The translations under genes and the position numbers were made by a program. This document shows, piece by piece, positions 34,418-43,652 of a stretch of 64,000 bases of DNA; position 1 is the first letter of the stretch, and the number at the start of each line of letters is the position of its first letter. The notes under the pieces are model-generated. The model was not told where the DNA came from and made no database searches. It worked only from the letters and a program-made list of their open reading frames with translations. Source of the stretch: Altibacter sp. HG106 (GTDB taxonomy: Bacteria > Bacteroidota > Bacteroidia > Flavobacteriales > Flavobacteriaceae). The DNA lies in contig NZ_JAQQTD010000001.1 of NCBI RefSeq assembly GCF_028561755.1, forward strand, positions 310,001 through 374,000, read 5' to 3'.

Positions 34418-36829
34418 ATGAAAACCAATATCCTACTCTTTATAAGTCTTTGTCTCACCAGCGCGTTACTTCAAGCACAACAGATCACAGGAACCGTTGT
34501 GGATGAAAACAGCACCCCGTTACCTTTCGCAACCGTATTGCTTCAACAGGCGGCTGACGCTAGCTTAGTGAAGGCAACCACCAGCGGTGAAAACGGAAAT
34601 TTCAGATTTCAGGAGGTACCGACCGGAACCTATCAAATTGCGATCACGAGTATTGGATTCACATCCTATACTTCCGAAGAAATTGTGGTAAACGACTCCA
34701 ATATCAACCTACCGAAAAGCGTACTCACAACTGCTACAGAAGCCTTGGAGGAAGTAACCATTACTGCAGAAAAGCCCATGGTAGAAGTGTTAGCCGACAA
34801 AACCGTGTTCAACGTAGATAAGACTATCAATGCTGTGGGAAGTAATGGTTTTGAATTGCTTCGGAAGGCTCCAGGGGTGGTTGTAGATAATAATAATTCG
34901 ATCATCGTAGAAGGTAAAACCGGGGTGCAGATCTATATCGACGGAAGGCCTTCGGTACTGCGAGGGGACGATCTTATCGCCTACTTAGAAACGCTTCAGG
35001 CGAGTGATATCGATGCTATTGAAATTATTACCCAGCCTTCTTCCAAATATGAAGCTGCCGGAAACGCCGGAATCATTAACATCAAACTCAAAAGAGATAA
35101 GAATTTAGGAACCAACGGAAGTATTTCCGCAGGATATACGCAAGGAAAATTCCCAAGAGTGAATAGCGGGATCTCCTTTAATAACCGCGGAAAAAAAACA
35201 AATCTCTACGGAACATATAGCAACCGCTTCGGAAACAGTTTTGGATTCATCAACTTAGACCGTCTGCAAAATGGTATTCGGTTTGACGCCAGAACTGAAT
35301 CTAAATACGATCAGAACACGCACAATATAAAAACCGGTTTCGATTATTATCTCAATTCAAAAAACACCTTCGGAATAATTCTCACCGGAAATTTCAATAA
35401 TAATATTGGCGAAAGTCGCAGTAGGACGCCCATCATTCCGCAGGGGAATGACATGCCACAAGAAATTTTACTCGCCGGAAGTTTTAGCGATAATGTCTCT
35501 ACTAATTATAATGCCAATCTCAACTATAAATATGCAGATACGCTAGGGCACGAATTGAATATTGATCTCGATTACGGGGCCTATCGCAGCGATCGGGTTA
35601 ATTACCAGCCTAATTTTTACGTAAATGCTACACAAACCGATACCTTACGGCAGTCGATAGTTCGACTCATTACTCCAATAGATATCGATATCCTCGCGGC
35701 TCAAATAGACTACGAGCAACCTCTACTAACCGGAACATTTAGCGCCGGAGGACGTATTTCTACGGTGGAAACACAGAATACCTTTAACCTCTTTGACGTA
35801 CTAAACGGAAGTGATATTTTCAATGAGCAGCAAAGCAATACCTTCGCCTATACCGAAGAGATTAGAGCCCTCTATATTAATTTCAACAAACGCTGGAAAA
35901 GCTGGAATTTGCAATTTGGGTTACGGATGGAACAAACCATTTCAGAAGGGCTACTGGAAAGTACGCAAGCAAACGAGAACGAACTGGTAAAACGCGATTA
36001 CACCAACTTTTTTCCAAGTGGCGGACTCACCTATTCCATCAACCAAAAAAATAGTCTGGCGCTCACGTACAGTCGGCGTATCCAACGCCCCAGTTATCAA
36101 TCTTTAAATCCGTTTCAGTACAAGATCGATGAGTTGTCATTCCGACAAGGAAATCCGTTTCTACAACCGCAGTATACAGACAATATCCGGCTGGCGCATA
36201 CCTACAATTATCGATTGACGACCGCGGTTAGCTATAGTTATATTGCTGATTTCTTTGCGCAGGTAACTGAAGCGCTCGACAACAATCAAAACTCGATCAG
36301 CACACGAAATGTCGCCAATCAAAAGATCTATAACCTCAGTGTGAGCTATCCTACGAAATTAGCTGATTGGTGGAATGTGTATGTGAGTGTAAACGCCTAT
36401 CACAGCGCCTACGAGCCTACAAGTCCTGATTTTATCGCAGTGTCTCAAAACACCTTGAGTTTTTATGGACAAAATACCTTCTCGCTTCCTGCCGAATTTA
36501 AATTAGAAGTTTCCGGCTGGTACAGCTCTCCTTCTATCTGGGGAGGAACCTACCGTACCCAAAGCCTGGGCTCCTTAGATATTGCCGTTCAGAAGAAGTT
36601 TTTCGACGACAAGCTAACGGCTCGTCTGGCTGTGAGTGATGTATTATACACCATCCCCTGGCAAGGAACCACGCAATTTGGTGACCTCTTCATCCGCGGA
36701 AGTGGCGGAAGTGACAGTCGGCAGCTCCGCTTCAATCTCAGTTATAACTTCGGAAGCGAGACCGTAAAGAAAGCGCGTTCCCGTAAAACAGGAATCGAGG
36801 ATGCCGAGCAAGACAGAATTGACAACTAA
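34418..36829 (+). CDS. Outer-membrane beta-barrel receptor with CarboxypepD_reg domain
   Basis: 803 residues from the ATG giving MKTNILLF; a TTG and another ATG lie just upstream. Signal peptide ~1-20 (LLQAQ), then a CarboxypepD_reg-like domain (QQITGTVVDENSTPLPFATV), a TonB-plug-like region (LLRKAPGVVVDNNNSIIVEG, YIDGRPSVL), and a large C-terminal beta-barrel with alternating aromatic strands. It fits the 'outer membrane beta-barrel family protein' group related to TonB-dependent receptors. Its substrate is unknown. Divergent from LytTR system 1, with which it shares the control region. Confidence 0.88.
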   Translation: MKTNILLFISLCLTSALLQAQQITGTVVDENSTPLPFATVLLQQAADASLVKATTSGENGNFRFQEVPTGTYQIAITSIGFTSYTSEEIVVNDSNINLPKSVLTTATEALEEVTITAEKPMVEVLADKTVFNVDKTINAVGSNGFELLRKAPGVVVDNNNSIIVEGKTGVQIYIDGRPSVLRGDDLIAYLETLQASDIDAIEIITQPSSKYEAAGNAGIINIKLKRDKNLGTNGSISAGYTQGKFPRVNSGISFNNRGKKTNLYGTYSNRFGNSFGFINLDRLQNGIRFDARTESKYDQNTHNIKTGFDYYLNSKNTFGIILTGNFNNNIGESRSRTPIIPQGNDMPQEILLAGSFSDNVSTNYNANLNYKYADTLGHELNIDLDYGAYRSDRVNYQPNFYVNATQTDTLRQSIVRLITPIDIDILAAQIDYEQPLLTGTFSAGGRISTVETQNTFNLFDVLNGSDIFNEQQSNTFAYTEEIRALYINFNKRWKSWNLQFGLRMEQTISEGLLESTQANENELVKRDYTNFFPSGGLTYSINQKNSLALTYSRRIQRPSYQSLNPFQYKIDELSFRQGNPFLQPQYTDNIRLAHTYNYRLTTAVSYSYIADFFAQVTEALDNNQNSISTRNVANQKIYNLSVSYPTKLADWWNVYVSVNAYHSAYEPTSPDFIAVSQNTLSFYGQNTFSLPAEFKLEVSGWYSSPSIWGGTYRTQSLGSLDIAVQKKFFDDKLTARLAVSDVLYTIPWQGTTQFGDLFIRGSGGSDSRQLRFNLSYNFGSETVKKARSRKTGIEDAEQDRIDN

Positions 36830-36833
36830 GCGA

Positions 36834-38297
36834 TTACAGGTCGCTTATGTAGCCGCCGTAAACGTCTTTAAACTGAACGCCATCACTTAGGTCGTACTTG
36901 CTCAATCGGTTGTATTCTGAAAGCGCCCACAGAATCATTTCTTTGAAAAAATAGTGCGCGTCTGAAGGCAGATCGGGAACATATTCCTCAAGCAGATCAT
37001 CCATAGGTTCGATGCGATCTAACTGAAGTTGATAGGCATCATCTTTTAAGTGGTCCTGTAACTCGAAACTACTTTGTTCGAAGAACCAGCCCACGACCTC
37101 GGCATAGGGGTCTTTATCGGAATCTTTCTGAAGCTTTGCCACCTTCGGAAAATAGCTTTCAAATTGAGTTTTTACAGCGTCGGCGATGAGTTGTTTCGCG
37201 ACACCAATGGCACCTTCTTGTTCGCCTTCGTAGACCAATTCGACTTTCCCGGTGATGGCAGGTATAATTCCCATAAAATCACTTAGGCGCACGATGGTAG
37301 CGTCAGACCCATTCTGAAGGGCGCGACGTTCGGCGGTACTCAGTAGATTCTCGAAAGCGGTGATGCTTAACCGTGCACTCACCCCACTTTTGGCATCGAT
37401 AAATTCACTTTTTCGGGCTTCAAAACTTATCTGCTCCAAAATATCCATGGCGATAGCCGGTACCTTTACCTTGTTTTTTTCGGAAGCCGCTTCGGAAGTC
37501 TCTTGTTGCGTAATAGTTTTGGCTGTTTGAATGTCTTCCGGATAGTGCGTAATGATCTGTGAACCTATTCGGTCTTTCAGTGGTGTCACAATACTTCCTC
37601 GGTTGGTGTAATCTTCAGGGTTGGCCGTAAACACAAATTGGATATCCAATGGAAGGCGGAGTTTAAAACCTCTTATCTGCACATCGCCCTCTTGTAAAAT
37701 ATTGAACAATGCCACTTGAATTCGAGCTTGTAGATCGGGAAGTTCATTAATTACGAAAATACAGCGATGGGCTCGTGGAATCATTCCGAAGTGAATCACC
37801 CGATCGTCGGCATAATTCAATTTTAGATTCGCTGCTTTAATAGGATCTACATCGCCTATCAGATCGGCCACGGTTACATCGGGGGTCGCCAATTTCTCTG
37901 CAAATCGCTCTTCGCGATGCAACCAGCTAATAGGAGTGTCATCTCCCAGTTCTTCGATCCGCTCTTTGGCGTAACGAGACAAGGGTTGCAACGGGTCATC
38001 GTTGATTTCACTTCCTTCGACAACGGGAATGTATTCATCCAACAAGCTCACCATTTGCCTGGCAAGACGTGTTTTTGCTTGTCCGCGTAAGCCTAACAGA
38101 TTGATGTTATGTTTGGAAAGAATCGCACGTTCCAGTTCGGGAATAACGGTATAATCGTATCCGTGAATTCCTGAAAAGGTCGTTTCCTGCTTCATTAATT
38201 TCTGAAGCAAATTACGCCGCAATTCTTCTTTGATTGATTTTTGTGTATATCCGGCCGCTTTTAAGTCGCCTAGCGTTTTTATGCTTTTTGTGTTCAT
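36834..38297 (-). CDS. MoxR/Mg-chelatase-like AAA+ ATPase
   Basis: 487 residues from MNTKSIKTLG; ATGs four and nine codons further upstream are possible. AAA+ core with Walker A-like LLGLRGQAKTRLARQM (Ala replaces the second Gly of GxGK), Walker B-like IFVINELPDLQ (Asn-Glu rather than Asp-Glu), FTANPEDYTNRG (sensor 1 area) and the C-terminal lid. This form is common in Bacteroidota. It lies downstream of a VWA-domain gene, the classic MoxR-VWA partner arrangement, where the ATPase remodels or activates a client protein. Confidence 0.88.
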   Translation of the reverse strand: MNTKSIKTLGDLKAAGYTQKSIKEELRRNLLQKLMKQETTFSGIHGYDYTVIPELERAILSKHNINLLGLRGQAKTRLARQMVSLLDEYIPVVEGSEINDDPLQPLSRYAKERIEELGDDTPISWLHREERFAEKLATPDVTVADLIGDVDPIKAANLKLNYADDRVIHFGMIPRAHRCIFVINELPDLQARIQVALFNILQEGDVQIRGFKLRLPLDIQFVFTANPEDYTNRGSIVTPLKDRIGSQIITHYPEDIQTAKTITQQETSEAASEKNKVKVPAIAMDILEQISFEARKSEFIDAKSGVSARLSITAFENLLSTAERRALQNGSDATIVRLSDFMGIIPAITGKVELVYEGEQEGAIGVAKQLIADAVKTQFESYFPKVAKLQKDSDKDPYAEVVGWFFEQSSFELQDHLKDDAYQLQLDRIEPMDDLLEEYVPDLPSDAHYFFKEMILWALSEYNRLSKYDLSDGVQFKDVYGGYISDL

Positions 38298-38356
38298 TTT
38301 CAATTTCATATTATAAACAAGCAAAAGATCCTAAGATCTGTCAGCTTTCTAGTCAC

Positions 38357-38467
38357 TAATCTCTTTTGTTTTTTCTTCTTTCTCTATTCTCTTGTCTCCT
38401 GTCTCTTTTCTCAATACTCATTTCTCCTTACTCCTACATCCTGTATCCTACATCTTTCTCAATTCTC
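38357..38467. repeat. 7-bp-periodic pyrimidine-rich tract between the VWA and MoxR genes
   Basis: On the plus strand the trinucleotide CTC or ATC recurs at exact 7-base steps at 38382, 38389, 38396, 38403, 38410, 38417, 38424, 38431, 38438, 38445 and 38452, then at 38458 and 38465 after one 6-base step; weaker units extend left to 38357. The four bases between are free. On the transcribed minus strand it is a G/A-rich run with GA(G/T) every seven bases. It is non-coding: no frame is kept, as 7 is not a multiple of 3. It fills most of the ~190-base gap. Confidence 0.8.
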
Positions 38468-38490
38468 ACTACTATAGTCCCAATCCTAAG

Positions 38491-39630
38491 CTAACGCAAT
38501 CGTTTCTTCCTATTCGTCTCATAATCGGTAAAGATCATCTCGCCCAGACCTTTCAATCCGGTATAAAATGCCTTTCCTTGATTGGCGGCCGTAAAATGAT
38601 CCACAAACTGCATTAGATATGGATCTTGCGCGATCATAAAGGTGGTTATCGGGATATGCATTTTGCGCGCCTGCCGGGCCATCATATAGCATTTCTTTAC
38701 GATATGCGGATCAAGCCCCACACTGTTTTTATAATATTGTCCATCGGGCATGCGCAGGCAACTGGGTTTGCCATCGGTGATCATAAAGATCTGTTTGTTA
38801 GTATTGCGTTTGCGTCGCAGCATGTCCATCGCTAATTGTAATCCGGCGACCGTATTGGTGTGATACGGCCCCACATTGAGATACGGGAGGTCTTTAATTT
38901 TGATAGGCCAGGCATCGTTTCCGAAGACCAAAATATCTAGGGTGTCTTTAGGATATCGGGTCGTGATTAATTCGGAAAGGGCCATGGCCACTTTCTTGGC
39001 TGGGGTGATCCGATCTTCTCCGTAGAGAATCATGCTATGGCTGATATCGATCATCAGCACCGTACTCATTTGCGCTTTGTAGGTGGTTTCTTCTACCACC
39101 AGATCGTTTTCATTCAGTCTGAATTCACCAAGGCCGTTATTGATCTGCGCATTTTTCAAGCTTTCTGTCATCGAAATACGCTCTAAGGCATCTCCGAAAC
39201 GATAGTTTCGGTATTCACCGGCTTGTTCATCACCACGACCGGTGTAGGGTGTTTTGTGATTTCCGCTTCCGCTGCGCTTCAGTTTTCCGAAGATCTGATC
39301 AAGCGCGCGCTTCCGAAGCGATCGCTCTAATTTCTCAGTTATTTTGGTGTTTCCTTCCCCACTTCCAGAGCCCTTCCCATCCGGTTTTAATTCTTCTCGA
39401 ATATAGCCGCGCTTTTTTAGATCCTCCACAAAGTCATCCAGCGTGTAGTCGTCTGTCGTAAGCTGATATTCCTCATCCAATTGCTTCAACCAGTCCATCG
39501 CCTCATCGAAGTCACCTGAAGTATGAGTGATCAATTCCTGAAAAATTTCAAAAAGACGTTCAAAGGGAGTTTGCTCCTTTGGGGTATGTTTTGTGAATAC
39601 AAATCCCGTGGGGCGCTTTTTCTTTTTCAT
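38491..39630 (-). CDS. VWA-domain protein partner of MoxR
   Basis: 379 residues, no signal peptide. N-terminal ~190 residues are charged and helical. The von Willebrand A domain from ~195 carries the metal-binding site: DISHSM (DxSxS), a Thr in the HTNTVAG loop, and the Asp in FMITDGKPS. Co-directional and upstream of the MoxR ATPase gene, so a VWA-MoxR pair. Cytoplasmic localisation is expected. Confidence 0.9.
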   Translation of the reverse strand: MKKKKRPTGFVFTKHTPKEQTPFERLFEIFQELITHTSGDFDEAMDWLKQLDEEYQLTTDDYTLDDFVEDLKKRGYIREELKPDGKGSGSGEGNTKITEKLERSLRKRALDQIFGKLKRSGSGNHKTPYTGRGDEQAGEYRNYRFGDALERISMTESLKNAQINNGLGEFRLNENDLVVEETTYKAQMSTVLMIDISHSMILYGEDRITPAKKVAMALSELITTRYPKDTLDILVFGNDAWPIKIKDLPYLNVGPYHTNTVAGLQLAMDMLRRKRNTNKQIFMITDGKPSCLRMPDGQYYKNSVGLDPHIVKKCYMMARQARKMHIPITTFMIAQDPYLMQFVDHFTAANQGKAFYTGLKGLGEMIFTDYETNRKKRLR

Positions 39631-39635
39631 AGCTT

Positions 39636-39666
39636 TAAAGATACTAACTATCCCTTGAAAACCCCA
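39636..39666 (-). promoter_or_regulatory. Promoter of the VWA-MoxR unit
   Basis: Minus strand: TTG (39664-39666), 20-base spacer, TATCTTTA (39636-39643), five bases before the ATG of the VWA gene. Confidence 0.6.
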
Positions 39667-39709
39667 ACTGTTAACATGCTGTTAAGAAATTAAGTCGGCT
39701 ACATTTTAG

Positions 39710-39718
39710 TACCTTTAG
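39710..39718 (+). promoter_or_regulatory. -7 element of the large propeller gene
   Basis: TACCTTTAG, 29 bases before the ATG; resembles TAnnTTTG with A for the last G. Confidence 0.4.
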
Positions 39719-39747
39719 CAACATATCAATCACAAGAACCATTTCGA

Positions 39748-42700
39748 ATGAAAAAACTTCTATTCTTCACACTCGTTTTTCTAACTTCACAACTCTTCTC
39801 ACAGCAATTAGATCTAGATCTCTTAAAGGATATGGAGCCTCGAAATATCGGTCCCGCCGGGATGTCGGGGCGCGTCACGGCTATTGATGTGGTTACCAAC
39901 GATCCCGATATTATGTTCGTAGGAACGGCCTCAGGCGGACTCTGGCGTTCTACTAGCGGCGGCATTAAATGGGAGCCCGTTTTTGACGACCAACCTACCG
40001 CTTCTATTGGTGCCGTAGAAATCGACCCGAACAATCCTTCTGTGATTTGGGTGGGTACCGGAGAAGGAAACCCTAGAAATAGTTTAAATGGTGGGTTTGG
40101 TGTGTATCGCTCGCTGGATGGAGGTGATACCTGGCAATCGATGGGCCTACAAGAAACTCGACATATCCATCGCGTCATTGTAGATCCTAGAGATTCAAAT
40201 ACCGTATACGTAGGTGCCATAGGCTCTCCCTGGGGTGCACACCCCGAGCGTGGTGTTTTTAAAACCACGGATGGTGGAAAAACCTGGAATAAAATACTCT
40301 TCGTGAATGAGAGCACCGGGGTGGCCGACATGGTGATGGACCCCAGCAACCCGAATAAAATTATCGTGGCTATGTGGGAACACAAGCGTGAACCATGGTT
40401 TTTTAAATCCGGTGGTGAGGGAAGCGGACTCTATATTACGCACGATGGAGGGGAAACCTGGAAAGAACGCACCGAAAAAGATGGCCTCCCAAAAGGGGAG
40501 TTAGGTAGAATGGGAATCGCCATCGCCCCGGGAAAACCGAACGTGGTCTATGCCCTGGTAGAAGCAAAAAAGAACGCCTTATATAAAAGTACTGATGGTG
40601 GCGCCAATTGGACCATGATCAATAACAAGGAAGATATTGGTAACCGTCCGTTTTATTATTCTGAAATTTATGTGGATCCGCAGAATGAAAACCGTGTCTA
40701 CTCAGTCTTCACCTATGTGAATGTTTCGGAAGACGGCGGAAAGAATTTTACGGAATTGATGCCTGCGTACGGCGTGGACAATGGCGTGCACCCCGACCAC
40801 CATGCCTGGTGGATCCATCCGAAAGATGGTGATTTTATGATCGACGGAAATGATGGTGGAATGAATATTACGCGCGACGGCGGAAAGAGCTGGCGGTTTA
40901 TTGGAAACCTTCCCGTTGCGCAATTCTATCACATTGCGGTTGATAACGAATTCCCGTACAATGTCTATGGCGGAATGCAGGACAACGGAAGCTGGCGCGG
41001 ACCCGCCTATGTATGGAAGTCGCAAGGAATTAGAAACAGTTACTGGCAGGAGATCAGCTTTGGTGACGGTTTCGATGTGGTGCCCGACCGGGATGATAGT
41101 CGGTATGGCTGGAGTATGAGTCAGCAAGGCTACGTAAGCAGATACGATTGGCAAACCGGAAACAACTATATCGTTCGCCCTACGCACCCCGATCCCGAAA
41201 TGCAATTGCGCTTCAACTGGAATAGCGCCATTAATATTGATCCGTTTGACAATAGTACCATATACTTCGGAAGCCAATTTGTCCATAAAAGTACCGACAA
41301 AGGACTTACCTGGACCGTGATTTCACCCGATTTGACTACGAACGACCCCGAAAAGCAAAAACAGAGCGAAAGTGGCGGACTCACCATGGATGCCACGGGA
41401 GCTGAAAACTACACCACGGTTCTCGTTATTGAACCTTCTCCTGTAGAGCAAAACATGATGTGGGTAGGTACCGACGACGGTCGCGTGCACTATACCCAAA
41501 ATGGTGGAAATTCCTGGACCGAAGTAAGCAACAATATTAAAGGGCTTCCTAAAGGAAGTTGGATCGTTCAGATCAAGGCTTCCAACAAGCGCAAGGGAGA
41601 AGCATTGTTGGTAGCGAATGATTACCGTCGCTATAATTATGCTCCCTATGTGTTTAGAACCACCAACTACGGAAAAACCTGGAATCGCATCGTCGATGAA
41701 AACGATGTAATTAGTTATGCCCTGGCCGTAGTAGAAGATCCTGAAGAAGACAATTTATTATTTCTTGGCACCGATGACGGTTTGTACGTTTCTATCGACG
41801 CTGGGCAACAATGGACCAAATGGACGAAGGGCTTTCCTACTACCTCGGTGAAGGATCTGGTAATTCACCCGAGAGAACACGATTTAGTGATTGGTACCTT
41901 CGGAAGAGCGGCATGGGTGTTAGACGACATTCGCCCCTTACGCGCCATTGCCAAGGATGCTTCCGTTTTAGGTAAGAATATTATGGTTTTCGATCCTCCC
42001 ACCGCCTATCAGGCGGCCTATCAGCAACCCACCGGAAGCAGGTTTGGAGGCGATGCGCTATTCAATGGTGACAATCGCGGATACGGTGCGCGAGTTTCCT
42101 ACTATTTTCAGAAGGAGGAAACCTCAGCTACATCCGATTCCGAAGAAAATTCTGAAGAAAATGATTCCGAAGAAGAAATGAAAACGAAAGAGATGAGCAA
42201 CGATTCGTTGTATATGAAAATCTATGATGGCAATCGATTAATTAGAACGCTTACGCGGAAAAAACCAGACAGTACCGGGCTTTACACCTGGACATGGTAT
42301 ATGGATGAAGCCGGAAGTGCACGTCCCTCACGCTCCTTACGCGAACGAAAAAGCGAACCGGGTGGCGTTTCGGTGAAACCGGGAACTTATAAGATCACGC
42401 TGCACAATGGAGACGAAGAAGCTACCACATCGATTAAGGTGGAAAGCGATCCGAGATTAGAAGTATCACAACAGGCGATTAATGAGGCCTACACCGCAGG
42501 AAAACAATTGGAAGACATGACGCAACGTGCCGCCGATGCCGTCAAACAATTGGTGGAAAGTAAAGAAGCTGCCGAGAAGCTCAGCAAGGAGATGAAGGAG
42601 AAGGATAAAGAAAAGTACAAGGATGCCATCGATGCGAGTAAGGAAATTGTCAAAAAAATCGACTCGGTTACCGCGATGTATTTAGGAAAAATCGATAAAC

Positions 42701-42957
42701 GTCAAGGTATTGTGCGTAGCCCCGAACCGAATGTGACAACGCGCATACGCACGGCCAGTGGGTATATTGGAAGTCGGCCTAACGGAATGACCGCTACTGA
42801 AAATCGTTTGATTAGTCAGGCGCGAGAAGAATTAAACAGCGCCTTACGCGCCACCAATGCATTTTATGCAAACGACTGGCCTGAGTATACGTCAATGATC
42901 CAGGGGATAGAATTATCCCCCTTTAAGGAAACCAGGACCTTCACGATTCAAAATTAA
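39748..42957 (+). CDS. Exported VPS10/sortilin-like beta-propeller protein (1069 aa)
   Basis: Signal peptide ~1-19 (QLFSQ). Repeated Asp-box motifs (STSGGIKWEPVF, TTDGGKTWNKILF, STDGGANWTMI, STDKGLTWTVI, TTNYGKTWNRI) across residues ~60-720 form one or two ten-bladed propellers of the sortilin kind. An acidic Ser/Glu linker follows (~795-815). The C-terminal helical part (~910-985) is rich in Lys/Glu and coiled-coil-like. Unlike the related protein at 14.8 kb there is no T9SS sorting domain, so it probably stays in the periplasm. Function unknown. DUF2490 follows after three bases. Confidence 0.88.
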   Translation: MKKLLFFTLVFLTSQLFSQQLDLDLLKDMEPRNIGPAGMSGRVTAIDVVTNDPDIMFVGTASGGLWRSTSGGIKWEPVFDDQPTASIGAVEIDPNNPSVIWVGTGEGNPRNSLNGGFGVYRSLDGGDTWQSMGLQETRHIHRVIVDPRDSNTVYVGAIGSPWGAHPERGVFKTTDGGKTWNKILFVNESTGVADMVMDPSNPNKIIVAMWEHKREPWFFKSGGEGSGLYITHDGGETWKERTEKDGLPKGELGRMGIAIAPGKPNVVYALVEAKKNALYKSTDGGANWTMINNKEDIGNRPFYYSEIYVDPQNENRVYSVFTYVNVSEDGGKNFTELMPAYGVDNGVHPDHHAWWIHPKDGDFMIDGNDGGMNITRDGGKSWRFIGNLPVAQFYHIAVDNEFPYNVYGGMQDNGSWRGPAYVWKSQGIRNSYWQEISFGDGFDVVPDRDDSRYGWSMSQQGYVSRYDWQTGNNYIVRPTHPDPEMQLRFNWNSAINIDPFDNSTIYFGSQFVHKSTDKGLTWTVISPDLTTNDPEKQKQSESGGLTMDATGAENYTTVLVIEPSPVEQNMMWVGTDDGRVHYTQNGGNSWTEVSNNIKGLPKGSWIVQIKASNKRKGEALLVANDYRRYNYAPYVFRTTNYGKTWNRIVDENDVISYALAVVEDPEEDNLLFLGTDDGLYVSIDAGQQWTKWTKGFPTTSVKDLVIHPREHDLVIGTFGRAAWVLDDIRPLRAIAKDASVLGKNIMVFDPPTAYQAAYQQPTGSRFGGDALFNGDNRGYGARVSYYFQKEETSATSDSEENSEENDSEEEMKTKEMSNDSLYMKIYDGNRLIRTLTRKKPDSTGLYTWTWYMDEAGSARPSRSLRERKSEPGGVSVKPGTYKITLHNGDEEATTSIKVESDPRLEVSQQAINEAYTAGKQLEDMTQRAADAVKQLVESKEAAEKLSKEMKEKDKEKYKDAIDASKEIVKKIDSVTAMYLGKIDKRQGIVRSPEPNVTTRIRTASGYIGSRPNGMTATENRLISQAREELNSALRATNAFYANDWPEYTSMIQGIELSPFKETRTFTIQN

Positions 42958-42960
42958 AAT

Positions 42961-43650
42961 ATGACAATACGATCTATTCTAGTTCTTTGCATAATTCTAT
43001 TTACTCTAGAGAGTATCGCTCAAGATGCGGCGGATGAAGAAACGGGAACTTGGTATATTCTAAGTAGTAATCACCGTGTTACCGATAAGCTCACTATTGA
43101 TGCGCAAACGCAACTTCGGTTTTTTGAATTAGCATCAGAACTACAACAATTCAAAGTACGGGTGGGGGCTACCTATAACTTCAATAGCATTATTGGGGTT
43201 ACGGGCGGTTATGGGTATTTCAGAAACGATTTCTCATACCTTTCAGACACCCCCGAAGCCTTCACAGAGCATCGTACCTATGAAGATGTTCATATTCGTA
43301 ATGCCTTGGGAAAACTTAGACTGCTACATCGCTATCGACTCGAACAACGATACATTCAGGGACCTGGAGCTTCTGATTTTCAACAGTGGATGCGGTACCA
43401 GTTAAAATTAGTGTACCCCTTGAGCGAGCAGTGGTCTATTGATGTGTACGACGAAGTGTTTATCAATTTGGAAGAACCGTTCTTTGCGCAAAACTGGTTG
43501 GGTACTGGAGTGACGTATCGGTTCCTGGAACACCTAAAAGCACGCATTGGGTTTCAGAAGATCCATTTTGATGGACCCGATTTTGAACGAATTTTGATAG
43601 GAATTAACTGGACCACCGACTTCAGAAGGTCTAACGATAATGATTCATAG
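42961..43650 (+). CDS. DUF2490 outer-membrane-type protein
   Basis: 229 residues with a signal peptide (~1-20, ESIAQ) and a C-terminal beta-rich body with alternating aromatic residues, matching DUF2490 (WYILSSNHRVTDKLTIDAQT near 30-49; RYRLEQRYIQ; RYQLKLVYPL). The family is predicted to form a small outer-membrane beta-barrel. Short spacing on both sides suggests an operon with the propeller gene and the hydrolase-OsmC gene. Confidence 0.85.
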   Translation: MTIRSILVLCIILFTLESIAQDAADEETGTWYILSSNHRVTDKLTIDAQTQLRFFELASELQQFKVRVGATYNFNSIIGVTGGYGYFRNDFSYLSDTPEAFTEHRTYEDVHIRNALGKLRLLHRYRLEQRYIQGPGASDFQQWMRYQLKLVYPLSEQWSIDVYDEVFINLEEPFFAQNWLGTGVTYRFLEHLKARIGFQKIHFDGPDFERILIGINWTTDFRRSNDNDS

Positions 43651-43652
43651 TC

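Noticed and set aside
38357-38467. Periodic tract as a CRISPR array or coding repeat
   Set aside because: Units are 7 bp with no constant repeat sequence or spacers, and the period is not a multiple of three.
40702-41286. 194-codon open frame on the minus strand
   Set aside because: Antisense to the large propeller gene, no recognisable domain, no promoter or start context.
42115-42200. Acidic Ser/Glu-rich segment in the large propeller protein as a frameshift
   Set aside because: The frame stays open, codon use looks unchanged, and the protein resumes an ordered domain afterwards; a linker is the simpler explanation.
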